Positions 15,144-24,915 of a stretch of 64,000 nucleotides of DNA are shown in pieces (positions within the stretch are counted from its first letter, which is position 1; the number at the start of each line of letters is the position of its first letter). The notes beneath the pieces are model-generated. The model had not been told where the DNA came from and did no database searches. It was given only the letters and a program-made list of their open reading frames with translations. This DNA comes from Paenibacillus sp. SY21-1. GTDB taxonomy: Bacteria > Bacillota > Bacilli > Paenibacillales > Paenibacillaceae. The stretch is from NCBI RefSeq assembly GCF_005222705.1, contig NZ_STGF01000008.1:62001-126000 (forward strand), written 5' to 3'. Both the position numbers and the translations under genes were made by a program.

Positions 15144-16381
15144 AAAAATGCGACAACTGGAGATTTGATACGCTGGCGGTTCATGCGGCCCAGCAGCCGG
15201 ATGCTGTAACGGGGGCGGTGTCGCAGCCGGTTATTCCGGCCGTAGCTTACGCGTTCCCGGATGCCGAAGCGGCTGCGCAGGTCGTTGCGGGCAATCGCGA
15301 GGGAACGTATTACGGCCGGTACGGCAATCCGACGGTTCAAACGCTGGAACGCAAGCTTGCTTTGCTGGAGGGCGGGGAGGACTGCATCGGACTTAGCAGC
15401 GGCATGGCGGCGATTTCGTCGGCGCTGCTTGCTTTTGCGCAGGCTGGCGATCATGTGATCGTGACCAAGGATGTATACGGCGGCACGTATAATTTTGTAA
15501 CGCAGCTGGCGCCGCGGTTCGGCATCGCCCATTCCTTTGTTGACTGCTCCAGCCTTGAAGCTGTTCGCCAGGCCATTCGGCCGAATACAAAAGCGATTTT
15601 CGTCGAGACGCCCTCCAATCCGCTGCTGACCGTGCTCGACTTGCGCGGATTGGCGGAGGTTGCAAAAGCGAGCCAGCTTCCGCTTATTGTGGACAGCACG
15701 TTTATGACGCCATGTTTGCAAAAGCCGCTGGAGCTGGGCGCAGCTGTCGTTGTCCATAGCGCGACCAAATACATTAACGGTCACGGCGACGTATTGGCGG
15801 GCTTTGTCGTGGGCTCCCGAAACGTAATCGGTTATATTCGCAGCCGAATTGCCGGAGATCTTGGCCAAAATTTGAATGCTTGGGAGGCGTTCCTTATTTT
15901 GCGCGGCATGAAAACCCTGGGGCTTCGCGTACGTACCCATTGCAGCAGCGCCCAGCGTGTCGCCGAATTTCTGGACGGCCACCCATTGATCAGACAAGTG
16001 TATTACCCGGGACTCCCGTCTCATCCGCAGCACGAGCTGGCAAAGGGGCAGATGAAGGGCATGGGAGGGATCGTGTCCTTTGAGGTCGATGGCGGTCTGG
16101 AAGCAGGCAAGCAATTGATGAACCGGCTGCAAATGGCGATGATCTCGTTTAGTCTCGGTGATCCGGAAACGCTGGTTCAGCATCCAGCCACGATGACGCA
16201 TGCGGCCATTCCTGCCGAGGAGCGGCTGCAATTCGGAATAACGGATGGCTTGATCAGGCTGTCAATCGGCCTTGAGGATGCGGAGGATATTATCGCCGAT
16301 CTGGAACAAGCGCTATGCGAGGTCCATCATGCAGCGGAGAAGGAGGGAGAGGTCCATGAGCGTCCAGTCTATCAAGCCTGA
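15140..16381 (+). CDS. PLP-dependent C-S lyase of the Cys/Met metabolism family (methionine gamma-lyase / cystathionine lyase type)
   Basis: The 413-residue enzyme has the PLP lysine at Lys210 (HSATKYINGH), Asp185 that holds the pyridine nitrogen, SSGMAAISS for the phosphate, and Tyr58/Arg60 (YYGRYGNPT) from the partner subunit. The family splits C-S bonds of methionine, cystathionine or homocysteine; sequence alone does not fix which. No met biosynthesis genes are near; instead it sits inside a peptide-import cluster, pointing to breakdown of an imported sulfur amino acid. Start ATG 15140 overlaps the ATPase stop and has GGAGAG upstream. Its own 3' end overlaps the next gene by 26 bases. Confidence 0.85.
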   Translation: MKKCDNWRFDTLAVHAAQQPDAVTGAVSQPVIPAVAYAFPDAEAAAQVVAGNREGTYYGRYGNPTVQTLERKLALLEGGEDCIGLSSGMAAISSALLAFAQAGDHVIVTKDVYGGTYNFVTQLAPRFGIAHSFVDCSSLEAVRQAIRPNTKAIFVETPSNPLLTVLDLRGLAEVAKASQLPLIVDSTFMTPCLQKPLELGAAVVVHSATKYINGHGDVLAGFVVGSRNVIGYIRSRIAGDLGQNLNAWEAFLILRGMKTLGLRVRTHCSSAQRVAEFLDGHPLIRQVYYPGLPSHPQHELAKGQMKGMGGIVSFEVDGGLEAGKQLMNRLQMAMISFSLGDPETLVQHPATMTHAAIPAEERLQFGITDGLIRLSIGLEDAEDIIADLEQALCEVHHAAEKEGEVHERPVYQA

Positions 16382-18353
16382 GCATTTGTACGACTATCGG
16401 TTAGCAGGCGAGCCGTCCGTGCATCCGTATGCCAACAAGCTCGCCTATTCATTGAAGGAAATTGATCGGGAAGGCAATGACTACCTGACTTCTATTCGAA
16501 TAGCGGCGCTAGACGGCAGCGGCGATAAGCCGGTTGCGGGAGGCGGCAAGGATGCATCGCCCCAGTGGTCGCCTGACGGCTCGCAGCTGGCCTTTCTGCG
16601 AACGGCTGAAGGCGGCAGACAGATATGGGTAGCGGATGCGGAAGGAGCGGGAGCCCGTCGCCTGACGGAGGCGAAGCGCGGCGTTACCAGCTTTGCTTGG
16701 TCGCCCGACAGCAGACGAGTTGTCTATACGAGCCGTGCAGAAGCCGAGCCCGCGCCGGTACCGGCTGAGCCGGCGGCAAGCCGTGGCAGGTCATATGAGC
16801 GCACCATTCCAAAAGCGGAGGGCTCCGGCTGGTGGGACGGACTCTATTCTCATCTGTTTGTCATTCGCTTGGATGGCGACGCAGCGCTGCAACTGACGAA
16901 GGGGGCCTTTAACGCGGCTCAGCCGATCTGGTCGCCTGTTGGCGAAGAGATTGCCTTTCTGGCCAAATATTTTGAACATCCGCACCTGGATTCCGACTTG
17001 GTTCCCTTTAACGACATCTTCACCGTTCAGCTAGCCAATGGGACAATGGAACGGCGGACGATCTCGACGCTCAATATTAGCCAGTTTGCTTACGCACCAA
17101 ACGGAGCTTCTTTTGCATTGATTGCCGAGGACCGCAGCTTTGGCAGCGGAACCCAGAATCGGCTTTATACGCTGGCGGCGTCCGGAGGCGCGCCTGTGCC
17201 GTTAAGTCCGGAAACGAGGCACCAGCTCGGCAATTTTATTCTGAACGATGTCAAAGCAGGCGTCGCTATGCCTGGCCCGGTATTCTCACCGGACGGCGAT
17301 GCGGTTCTTGCCATCGCCAGCCTGGAAGGCCAGGCGCATATTTACCGCTTTGTCCAGGATGAGAATCCGGTTGCTGTGACGACCGGCGAACGCGACATTC
17401 ATCAATTTGCCGCTTCGCCTGACGGCAGTTGGCTTGTAGCGGCTGCAATGGGAGTGGACGCACCGGGCGAGCTGGTCGGCATTCAAACGGCTACGGGAGC
17501 CGAGCGGCGTTTGACCGCCTGGAACGACGCTGCGATGGCGGGGGCGGAGGTCAGCGTCCCTGAGCCATTCTGGTTCGAGTCGGAGGACGGCTATCGCATA
17601 CAGGGCTGGATAATGAAGCCAGGGCAGCTTGCGCCCGGACAAAAGGTGCCGCTTGTGCTGCAAATCCATGGGGGGCCGCATGCCATGTACGGTCCCGCTT
17701 ACAGTCACGAATTTCAAACGCTGGCAGCGAGAGGGTATGCTGTTCTGTTTACGAATCCGCGCGGCAGCTTCGGATATGGACAAGCCTTTGCCAAGGCGTG
17801 CAGGGGGGATTTCGGCGGCGGCGACTACCAGGATGTAATGATGGCGGTAGACGCGGCGTTAGAGCGCTTCTCCTTTATAGATGCTTCACGTCTCGCAGTG
17901 GCGGGCGGGAGCTATGGCGGGCTTATGACGAACTGGATCGTGGCCCATTCCGATCGCTTCCGCGCCGCTGTATCGCATCGTTGTATTTCCAACTGGATGT
18001 CTTTCTACGGCATGAGCGATATCGGCATTTCCTATACAGAGGGTATCATCGGCGGAAACCCGTGGGATCAGCCGGGGCTGCTGTGGGAGAAGTCGCCCCT
18101 CGCTCACGCGAAAAACGTTCAGACCCCGTTGCTTCTGCTGCATGGCGAACAGGATTTCCGCTGTCCGGTCGGCCAGTCGGACCAAATGTACACCGCACTG
18201 AAACGGTTAGGGAAAACGACGCGGCTCGTTCGCTATCCCGGTTCGAATCATAGCTTTATGAAAGCCGGAAAACCGTCTTACCGGGTTGATGCCCTTGAGC
18301 AAATAAGCAGCTGGCTGACAGTCTATTTGGAGGAGGAAGGCACGCATGAATGA
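16356..18353 (+). CDS. S9-family peptidase (prolyl oligopeptidase / acylaminoacyl-peptidase type)
   Basis: The 665-residue serine peptidase is cytoplasmic, with no signal peptide. An N-terminal beta-propeller (about 1-400, with repeated SPDGS motifs such as WSPDGSQLAFLR) limits access to short peptides. A C-terminal alpha/beta-hydrolase domain carries Ser519 (GGSYGGL), Asp600 (GEQDFR) and His632 (GSNHSF), with the oxyanion region HGGPHAMYG. It would trim imported oligopeptides or remove N-acylated residues. ATG 16356 lies nine bases after AGGAGG and inside the lyase gene; it also overlaps the next gene by eight bases. Confidence 0.88.
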   Translation: MSVQSIKPEHLYDYRLAGEPSVHPYANKLAYSLKEIDREGNDYLTSIRIAALDGSGDKPVAGGGKDASPQWSPDGSQLAFLRTAEGGRQIWVADAEGAGARRLTEAKRGVTSFAWSPDSRRVVYTSRAEAEPAPVPAEPAASRGRSYERTIPKAEGSGWWDGLYSHLFVIRLDGDAALQLTKGAFNAAQPIWSPVGEEIAFLAKYFEHPHLDSDLVPFNDIFTVQLANGTMERRTISTLNISQFAYAPNGASFALIAEDRSFGSGTQNRLYTLAASGGAPVPLSPETRHQLGNFILNDVKAGVAMPGPVFSPDGDAVLAIASLEGQAHIYRFVQDENPVAVTTGERDIHQFAASPDGSWLVAAAMGVDAPGELVGIQTATGAERRLTAWNDAAMAGAEVSVPEPFWFESEDGYRIQGWIMKPGQLAPGQKVPLVLQIHGGPHAMYGPAYSHEFQTLAARGYAVLFTNPRGSFGYGQAFAKACRGDFGGGDYQDVMMAVDAALERFSFIDASRLAVAGGSYGGLMTNWIVAHSDRFRAAVSHRCISNWMSFYGMSDIGISYTEGIIGGNPWDQPGLLWEKSPLAHAKNVQTPLLLLHGEQDFRCPVGQSDQMYTALKRLGKTTRLVRYPGSNHSFMKAGKPSYRVDALEQISSWLTVYLEEEGTHE

Positions 18354-18864
18354 GCATAATCAGGAAGAGCTATTGAAGCGCCCCTCGATGCTGACTCCGC
18401 CTTCCAAGCAGCGCTTGGCGCTGCCCATCGCGCTGCTGCTGGAAAACTGCCGGTCGAGCGGAGAGGCGGATGAAGCGCTTCTCGCTTGCATTGGCGAGCG
18501 CCGATTCGACTCGATTAGGGAGCGGACGGCCGATCCGGGCATGGATTTCGAGGAGCGGGCATTGCTTGCGGAGGACATGAAGGTTGATTGGCAAGCCGTC
18601 TTTCGGGACGGCTATGAATTTGGTTTTCTGCATATGAATGGGCTGAAGCGGCTGCTTCTGTTCCGGTACAGGCTGCAGGCTGAGCGCGATTATGCGCAAG
18701 AGGGGATGGCGCTAAGGTCAGTTTCGCTTGAGACCGAGGAAGCGACTGAGCTCGCGTCCATGATCAGAAGCCAGTGGCTGGTGACGCAAGAGCAACCGGC
18801 TATGGCGATGAACGATCAAGCGGCCTATGCCATCACGTATAAAGGAACTATAAATAAATCATAA
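18346..18864 (+). CDS. Hypothetical protein, 172 aa, in the peptide-use cluster
   Basis: I do not recognise this protein. It is soluble, about half charged or polar, with an N-terminal RLALPIALLLENC stretch, a central DWQAVFRDGYEFGFLHMNGLK region and a C-terminal part ending ITYKGTINKS. It has no signal peptide or membrane helix. The ATG follows GGAGGAGG and lies eight bases inside the peptidase gene, so the two are translationally coupled and probably work together. It could be an accessory factor of the peptidase or a binding protein for the product; there is no direct evidence. Confidence 0.7.
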   Translation: MNEHNQEELLKRPSMLTPPSKQRLALPIALLLENCRSSGEADEALLACIGERRFDSIRERTADPGMDFEERALLAEDMKVDWQAVFRDGYEFGFLHMNGLKRLLLFRYRLQAERDYAQEGMALRSVSLETEEATELASMIRSQWLVTQEQPAMAMNDQAAYAITYKGTINKS

Positions 18865-18871
18865 AACCAAG

Positions 18872-18900
18872 TTGACTCATGGGTATTCTTATGATATCTT
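18872..18900 (+). promoter_or_regulatory. Putative extra promoter for the solute-binding protein gene
   Basis: TTGACT (18872-18877), a 17-base spacer and TATCTT (18895-18900) lie 110 bases before the binding-protein start. An own promoter would let the binding protein be made in excess over the transporter. Confidence 0.45.
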
Positions 18901-19011
18901 TGGTCTAAGGTTTGAACCTTAATCTTTAAGCGATGCAGCTATATATATTTTGCACAGCCGCTTAACGAATTAGAAACCATTCAGGAAGAGAATAAGGGAG
19001 GCTGGTTAAGG

Positions 19012-20562
19012 ATGAAACGGTGGTACGGCAAAGGCTTGGCACTCATTATTGTAGTTATGCTTGTATTGGCGGGCTGCAGTAAAGAGGCAGAGCAGAAGGG
19101 GTTAAACGAAACGCAGGACAATGGCGAAGGCAAGTCCAAAACGGTTCTGACAATTGCGAATGCAACAGATATTGAAAGCTTTGACACTCACAACAACAAC
19201 AATACGATGAGCGAGGCTGTTCTGGTCAACGTGTTCGATTATTTGCTTAAAAATGATGAGCAGCAGCAGAAAGTGCCGGTGCTCGCGACTTCTTGGGAGC
19301 AAGTGAATGACACGACCTGGCGCTTTAAGCTGCGCGAAGGAGTCAAGTTTCATAATGGAGACCCGTTCACAGCAGAGGACGTGAAGTTCTCGCTGGAGCG
19401 TGTGGCCAAGGACGGCACGCTGAAGCAGAACACGTACTACAAGCATTTCAAGGAAGTAAACGTGGTTGACGAACATACCGTCGATATTGTGACGGAGTAT
19501 CCCGATCCGATTATGCTGAACCGCTTGTCCCGGATGGGAGCAGGCATCCTTCCTTCGAAATATATTGCCGAAAAAGGCATTGAGCAGTTTCTGAAGGAGC
19601 CGGTTGGCACAGGAGCGTACAAGTTTTCGAAATGGTCCAAGGATGACAGGATTGAGGTAGTGCGCAATGAGGACTATTTTGGCGAAACGCCGAAATGGGA
19701 GAAAGTTGTCTTCCGCACCATTCCTGAAGCCTCTACCCGTGTATCGGAGCTGCTGACAGGCGGTGTCGATATTGTGTCGAACGTGCCGGCGACTGATGTC
19801 GCGCGGATTGAAGGCAGCGACGGATTGTCGGTTGCTCAGGCTAAAATCCAACGCGTGCTTCACATCATTATGCGAATGACGGAAGGCTCGATTACAGCTG
19901 ACCCGAAAGTGCGCGAAGCGATTGATCTGGCAATTGATAATCAAGCGATCATCGATAGCATTGTGGGCGGGGCCGGCATTGCGACGAGAACCTCGGTAAC
20001 GCCTGGCAACTTTGGAGCCGATCCAAGCCTGTATGAAACCTTTGTCTACGATCAAGAGAAAGCAAAGTCGCTGCTTAAAGAGGCGGGCTATGAAACGGGC
20101 GCCAAGGTTACCTTCTCCGCATCCGTTCAATACAAGGAAATTGCTGAAGTTGTGGCAGCGATGCTGCAGCAGGTCGGCATTGAAGTCAATCTGGAAATTT
20201 TAGAGGCAAGCAGCTTTAGCGAAAAGTTGAATTCCAAATCGTTTAACGAGCTGTTCCTTCTCGGGGTAGGCAACTCGCTGTTTGACGCCTCCAACAATTA
20301 CAACCGTTTCCTGGCTGCCAACGCGGCAGGCGAGACGGATTACAACAATCCGGAAGTAGAAAGTCTTCTGCAATCGGCACTAAGCAATATGAATCTGGAG
20401 GACAGGGAAAAGCAGTACCAGAAGGTGCAGCAGCAGTTCGCTATTGACCGTCCATCCATCTATTTGCATCAAATGCAAGGGCTTTACGGCATTGGCGCGG
20501 GCATTCAATATACGCCAAGGCTAGATGAAATGTTCTATGCCGATGATATTTCTCTGCAATAG
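19012..20562 (+). CDS. Peptide-binding lipoprotein (SBP family 5, DppA/OppA-like)
   Basis: The 516-residue extracellular lipoprotein has a signal peptide with lipobox LAGC (Cys23), then a mature domain. The family-5 hallmarks TWRFKLREGVKFHNGDPFTAEDVKFSLER (split here as WRFKLREGVKFHNG and FTAEDVKFSLER, about residues 104-130) and GTGAYKF are clear. It captures peptides outside the cell and delivers them to the DppBCDF-type transporter encoded upstream. It is the last gene of the cluster and is followed by two terminators. The unusual order (binding protein last) suggests separate expression. Confidence 0.9.
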   Translation: MKRWYGKGLALIIVVMLVLAGCSKEAEQKGLNETQDNGEGKSKTVLTIANATDIESFDTHNNNNTMSEAVLVNVFDYLLKNDEQQQKVPVLATSWEQVNDTTWRFKLREGVKFHNGDPFTAEDVKFSLERVAKDGTLKQNTYYKHFKEVNVVDEHTVDIVTEYPDPIMLNRLSRMGAGILPSKYIAEKGIEQFLKEPVGTGAYKFSKWSKDDRIEVVRNEDYFGETPKWEKVVFRTIPEASTRVSELLTGGVDIVSNVPATDVARIEGSDGLSVAQAKIQRVLHIIMRMTEGSITADPKVREAIDLAIDNQAIIDSIVGGAGIATRTSVTPGNFGADPSLYETFVYDQEKAKSLLKEAGYETGAKVTFSASVQYKEIAEVVAAMLQQVGIEVNLEILEASSFSEKLNSKSFNELFLLGVGNSLFDASNNYNRFLAANAAGETDYNNPEVESLLQSALSNMNLEDREKQYQKVQQQFAIDRPSIYLHQMQGLYGIGAGIQYTPRLDEMFYADDISLQ

Positions 20563-20599
20563 GACGACGGTATCCATTTGAATGCGAAACGCAAAAAAT

Positions 20600-20670
20600 A
20601 AGTAGAAGGCCATCGGCCTTCTACTTATATAAAAAACGAGAGCCATTTACTCAAAGGCTCTCGTTTTTTT
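20600..20670 (+). terminator. Double terminator closing the peptide cluster
   Basis: A 12-bp perfect stem (20600-20611 with 20615-20626) is followed by a second stem ACGAGAGCC (20636-20644) with GGCTCTCGT (20656-20664) and a T-run to 20670. Confidence 0.85.
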
Positions 20671-20823
20671 GTTTGATCGGACAGCCTTGGACATGATTGA
20701 TTTATACATGGATGAATCGTTTTTTTCCATTCAGGGCTAGAAAGACGCGTGTTACGATAAGGGTTAGGCCGTACTCTGCTTGCCATCCCGTTACTCGATT
20801 AACACATGAAGGAGATTATTCAA

Positions 20824-23121
20824 TTGCGAACAAAAAGCCTGCTGATAAAATTGATCGTTTTTGGTAGCGTTGTCAGTATATTTCCGGTTTTATTCGTAGG
20901 TATTTTTTCGACTGCCCATTCGTCCCGCGAAATTCAGGAGCAGAACAATGATGCAGAAATGCAGCTCATTCAACAGGTCAAAGCGAATGTCGAACAAATT
21001 TTTATGATGGCTGACCATGCTCTAACAAACTTGCTCGAATCGGCGGTGATGGACGAGGCGCTTTACAGTCCGCTTCAGGCGAAGCATTTTCAATTATTCA
21101 CTCAATTGCGAAAAGAAATTACCCGTCTTCAGACTTACGACACGAAGGTCGACGAGGTTATTCTTCTGAACAATCGTCAGAACTGGCTGGTTCGCAATGA
21201 CGGTATTCAACCCTTAGAGGCGAATCCTGATTCGGATACATTAATGGGCTTTTTCGATTTGCCTGACGTATCGTCATGGCAGTTGCTTAGACACAGAGAT
21301 TTTAAGGAATTGTTCCAAAGCTCCAGCTGCTCCTACACGATCAGCGCCATCCGCAAGCTCCCGCACTACCGCACGGATAAATATGCGCTTGCCTTCCTCA
21401 ACATCCCGGCTTGCACTATCGCTGAACGGCTTCATACCGGAAGCGGCGAGAATGAATCGATGATTCTTGACGAGCAGCAGCAAATTATTGTTCATGGCAA
21501 TCAGGATTTAATCGGAACCCGGCTTTCCGAGCATCCGCTCTTTCCTACAAAAGCGGGCTTCTTGGAGCCCTCCGGGCAATTTCAGTTCTCAGCCGACGAC
21601 AGGACTTTTACAGCAACATACATTAAATCCTCGCTAAATAAATGGACTTATCTTTCTGTAGTACCGGTTGATCAGTTGACGAAGAAATCAAGGCAGATTC
21701 AATGGTTCGCCTTGCTGGTAGTAGCAGCTACCATTGCAGTATCGATGATATTCGTATGGTTCATATCCAGAAGCTTGTACTTTCCGGTCAATAAACTGGT
21801 CCAATCGATTGCCGAGAGGAAATCTGCTTCTCTTGCTCCGCCCAAAAATGAGATTCAGTTGATTGAGAGCTATATCGAGCAATTATTTTCTTCCCATTCC
21901 GAGCTGGAAATGCAAACACGAGAGCATAGACAACATATGCAGATCTTGTTTTTGAGCCGTTTGTACAGCGGAGCGTTAAAGCCGTCAGAGATTGAGGAGA
22001 GGCTATTGCAGTTTGACTGGGACGTTCAAATGCAAGGCTGGCGAAGCATGACTGTATTGACGCTGCAAGTGGATACGCTGGACAACACGCGTTACGAGTC
22101 GAAGGATTTGGACTTGCTGTTGTTTGCCATTTCCAATATTGTCGAAGAATTGATTTCAAGCAAGGAGCGGCTTCCATCCGTCTGGTTTGATCGAACGTTA
22201 GTCGTAGTGCGAGGACATGCACAAAATGATGCCGAAGAGGTCAAGGAGGCCGATTACAAGCTGACCGAGTCGCTAAAAAAAGTGATTGAGACGCTGCTGC
22301 ACCTTCCTGTCAGTATCGGCATCAGCTCGAAATTTCATCATATCAGTCAGGCGTCCCGAGCGTATGAAGAAGGGCTGGCAGCTTTAAGCCATAGATTGAT
22401 TCTCGGAAAAAGCGTAATTGTCCCCTATTCCAGCCTTTCAGAAAAGCCGACAGTCATCCATGAATATCCGTTGCGTATAGAAAATGAGCTCATCGATTCC
22501 ATCAAGCTTGCCGATTCGGAGGAGGCGAACCTTTTGCTAGCTGTGTGGATGCGGGAGGTTGTCAACGGAGTCATATCTCCGGCCGATTATCACATTTTTA
22601 TTATGCGGCTTCTAAATCGTATCTTGCTCTTAAAGCAAGAAGCGGGGATCAGTCTTGAACAGCTCGGCTTCCATAAGGGCTCGCTTTACCTCGAACTGCT
22701 TTCCTTGCAAATGAGCGGGGAAATTGAGAGCTGGTTTCGCGAGAAGGCAATCCTGCCGCTTATTGCCGTGTTTCACGAACGCAGAAAATGCCAATACCAC
22801 AGTCTTTCCGAGCAGATGATAGATTTTATTCATCAGCATGTAGAAGAGGATCTGACCTTGGAGCGCTGCGCAGAAAGCATGAATTACAACGCGAGTTATC
22901 TCAGCAGCGTGTTTAAAAATGAAACCGGCCAATTGTTTAGCGCGTACCTCGCCGCCTACCGGCTTCAGGTTGCCAAGCAGTGGCTGACAGGCACCAGCAT
23001 GACAGTCAAGGAAATTGCCGAAAAGCTGCGTTACAGCAACTCGCATAATTTTATCCGATCCTTTCGTAAAATCGAGGGCATGACGCCCGGACAATATCGC
23101 GCCGAGCATGCACTGTCATAA
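20824..23121 (+). CDS. Membrane-anchored AraC-family regulator with extracellular sensor
   Basis: The 765-residue protein has a membrane helix at about 8-30, a ~250-residue extracytoplasmic sensor region, a second helix at about 295-320 (FALLVVAATIAVSMIFVWFIS), a linker and a degenerate cyclase-like region. A C-terminal AraC DNA-binding domain (about 660-760) has the two helix-turn-helix units LTLERCAESMNYNASYLSSVF and VKEIAEKLRYSNSHNFIRSF. Start is TTG 20824: the AAGGAG nine bases upstream lies inside the frame that begins at ATG 20806, so that ATG cannot use it. This type senses sugars outside the cell and activates the ABC and hydrolase genes directly downstream. Confidence 0.85.
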   Translation: MRTKSLLIKLIVFGSVVSIFPVLFVGIFSTAHSSREIQEQNNDAEMQLIQQVKANVEQIFMMADHALTNLLESAVMDEALYSPLQAKHFQLFTQLRKEITRLQTYDTKVDEVILLNNRQNWLVRNDGIQPLEANPDSDTLMGFFDLPDVSSWQLLRHRDFKELFQSSSCSYTISAIRKLPHYRTDKYALAFLNIPACTIAERLHTGSGENESMILDEQQQIIVHGNQDLIGTRLSEHPLFPTKAGFLEPSGQFQFSADDRTFTATYIKSSLNKWTYLSVVPVDQLTKKSRQIQWFALLVVAATIAVSMIFVWFISRSLYFPVNKLVQSIAERKSASLAPPKNEIQLIESYIEQLFSSHSELEMQTREHRQHMQILFLSRLYSGALKPSEIEERLLQFDWDVQMQGWRSMTVLTLQVDTLDNTRYESKDLDLLLFAISNIVEELISSKERLPSVWFDRTLVVVRGHAQNDAEEVKEADYKLTESLKKVIETLLHLPVSIGISSKFHHISQASRAYEEGLAALSHRLILGKSVIVPYSSLSEKPTVIHEYPLRIENELIDSIKLADSEEANLLLAVWMREVVNGVISPADYHIFIMRLLNRILLLKQEAGISLEQLGFHKGSLYLELLSLQMSGEIESWFREKAILPLIAVFHERRKCQYHSLSEQMIDFIHQHVEEDLTLERCAESMNYNASYLSSVFKNETGQLFSAYLAAYRLQVAKQWLTGTSMTVKEIAEKLRYSNSHNFIRSFRKIEGMTPGQYRAEHALS

Positions 23122-23277
23122 CCATGCGCTAGAATCAAGCGATGGCAGCTATAATCATTTTTTTGGATAACCGAATATTCCGCGTTCTACAAGGATTGGA
23201 TTGTATGCGATACCGCGATCGTCCCTGTATGATCGAGACGTTACCACCATTAAAACGCAAAGGGAGATGAAAAAAAG

Positions 23278-24801
23278 ATGTCCAGACCCAAACAGATGAT
23301 GATCGGCTCGCTGGCACTCATGCTTACTCTGGTAACCGCTTGCAGTGATGGCTCAACCGACAAAGGGACGTCTTCAGAGGGGACAACGCCTAAAGCCGGA
23401 GTGAAGGAGGAACGGCCCACAATCTCGTTTATGTCGATTTTGCAAACGGCGGAGACACCAGATCCGAAGCTTGAGCAGGCGTTGGAGGAAAGGTTAAATG
23501 TGAATTTGGAAATTCAATGGGTTCCAGCAGCCACGTATGTAGACCGGTTAAATGCGGCATTTGCGACGGGCAACCTTCCGGCAGTGTCCAGCATCACCTT
23601 GGACGGCCCGATTAAAGAGGCGATCAGGGACGGGCAGTTTTGGGAAATCGGTCCTTACCTGGAGCGGTTCGAGAATTTAAGCAAACTGAAGGAAGAAGTA
23701 ATGGGCAATCTGAAAGTTGACGGCAAAACTTATGCTTTGTACCAAGGCAGACCGTTGTCCCGTCAAGGGATCGTGTACCGTAAGGATTGGGCGGATAAGC
23801 TGGGATTGGCCGCTCCTTCCAATACCGAAGAGCTTTTCCAGATGCTGAAGCAATTTACGGAGGGGGACCCGGACGGGAATGGCGTTAACGATACAATCGG
23901 GCTGGCCGATCGCGATGATTTGACATTCGGCGCATTTAAAACGGTTGCATCCTGGTTTGGAGCGCCTAATGAGTGGGGCTTCAAGGATGGCGAACTGACG
24001 CCGGCCTTCATGTTCCCGGAATACCAGCAAGCAATGGATTATATGAAGGACCTTCGCTCAAACGGCTACATGAATAAGGATTTCCCGGTAACGAGCAAGG
24101 TTGACCAGCTCAACATGGTGACAAACGGTACGGCCGGCGTATATGTCGGATGTATGTGCGCTGTGCAGCAGCTTTATAACGATGCCGTGAAGCTGAATCC
24201 CAAGGCGGAATTCGAGGTTTTTAATCAGATCAAGGGCCCAAGCGGTGAATATACGGTATGGGCGATTAATGGCTACAATTACTCTTATTTGTTCCCGAAA
24301 TCAGCGATCAAGACCGAAGAGGAGATGCTTCAGGTGCTGAGCTTTATGAATCAGCTCATGTCCGAGGAAATTTCCAATCTTCTGATTTGGGGGATGGAAG
24401 GCGAACACTATAACGTAGTGGACGGAGTTGCCGTACCGATCGAAGATCAGGCGAAAATCGACAGGGAAGTGTACCCGTACATGTTTTTCGAGCTTGGCGA
24501 GCCTGAAACCAACGGACGTTTATCCGGCACTTCGTCATATGAGCCGGCAAACAAGGCCATGGCGTTATTCGCCGATAACGATCAGTATGTCGTGTCTGAT
24601 CCGACCATTACGCTAGATTCCGATACACTGACGCTTAACAGGGATAGACTGAGACAAATCATTAACGATGCGACCTTCAACTATATGCTTGGAGAATTGG
24701 ATGAAGCGGGTTTTCAGGCCGAAATAGACCGCTGGAGCCGTGAAGGCGGCAGCAAAGCGATAGAGGAGCTTAATGCTTCGTATCAAGCGGCGAACCCTTA
24801 A
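23278..24801 (+). CDS. Carbohydrate-binding lipoprotein (SBP family 1, LplA-like)
   Basis: The 507-residue lipoprotein has a signal peptide and lipobox VTAC (Cys22). The mature part starts with a Ser/Thr/Gly/Lys linker and contains a calcium-loop-like motif DPDGNGVNDTIGL (about 198-210), typical of LplA/YtcQ binding proteins of Paenibacillus and Bacillus. It would bind an oligosaccharide for the two permeases that follow. No ATPase is encoded; such systems usually share a common MsmX-type ATPase elsewhere in the genome. Confidence 0.88.
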   Translation: MSRPKQMMIGSLALMLTLVTACSDGSTDKGTSSEGTTPKAGVKEERPTISFMSILQTAETPDPKLEQALEERLNVNLEIQWVPAATYVDRLNAAFATGNLPAVSSITLDGPIKEAIRDGQFWEIGPYLERFENLSKLKEEVMGNLKVDGKTYALYQGRPLSRQGIVYRKDWADKLGLAAPSNTEELFQMLKQFTEGDPDGNGVNDTIGLADRDDLTFGAFKTVASWFGAPNEWGFKDGELTPAFMFPEYQQAMDYMKDLRSNGYMNKDFPVTSKVDQLNMVTNGTAGVYVGCMCAVQQLYNDAVKLNPKAEFEVFNQIKGPSGEYTVWAINGYNYSYLFPKSAIKTEEEMLQVLSFMNQLMSEEISNLLIWGMEGEHYNVVDGVAVPIEDQAKIDREVYPYMFFELGEPETNGRLSGTSSYEPANKAMALFADNDQYVVSDPTITLDSDTLTLNRDRLRQIINDATFNYMLGELDEAGFQAEIDRWSREGGSKAIEELNASYQAANP

Positions 24802-24915
24802 TATCGCCCTGCGGCAATGCGGATACGTTCCAAGAGATGATTAAAAGCGACGGCGGGCCCAGCACGTTAAATACGCTATGCCCACCAGCGCTTCATAGGA
24901 AAAGGAAGATGGCTG

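Noticed and set aside
14855-16231. 458-codon open frame antisense to the C-S lyase gene
   Set aside because: Codon pattern follows from the opposite gene, it has no ribosome site and the protein has no family features; the sense gene is clear.
20806-20823. ATG 20806 as start of the AraC-type sensor regulator
   Set aside because: The only good ribosome site (AAGGAG) lies within this segment, which places the start at TTG 20824.
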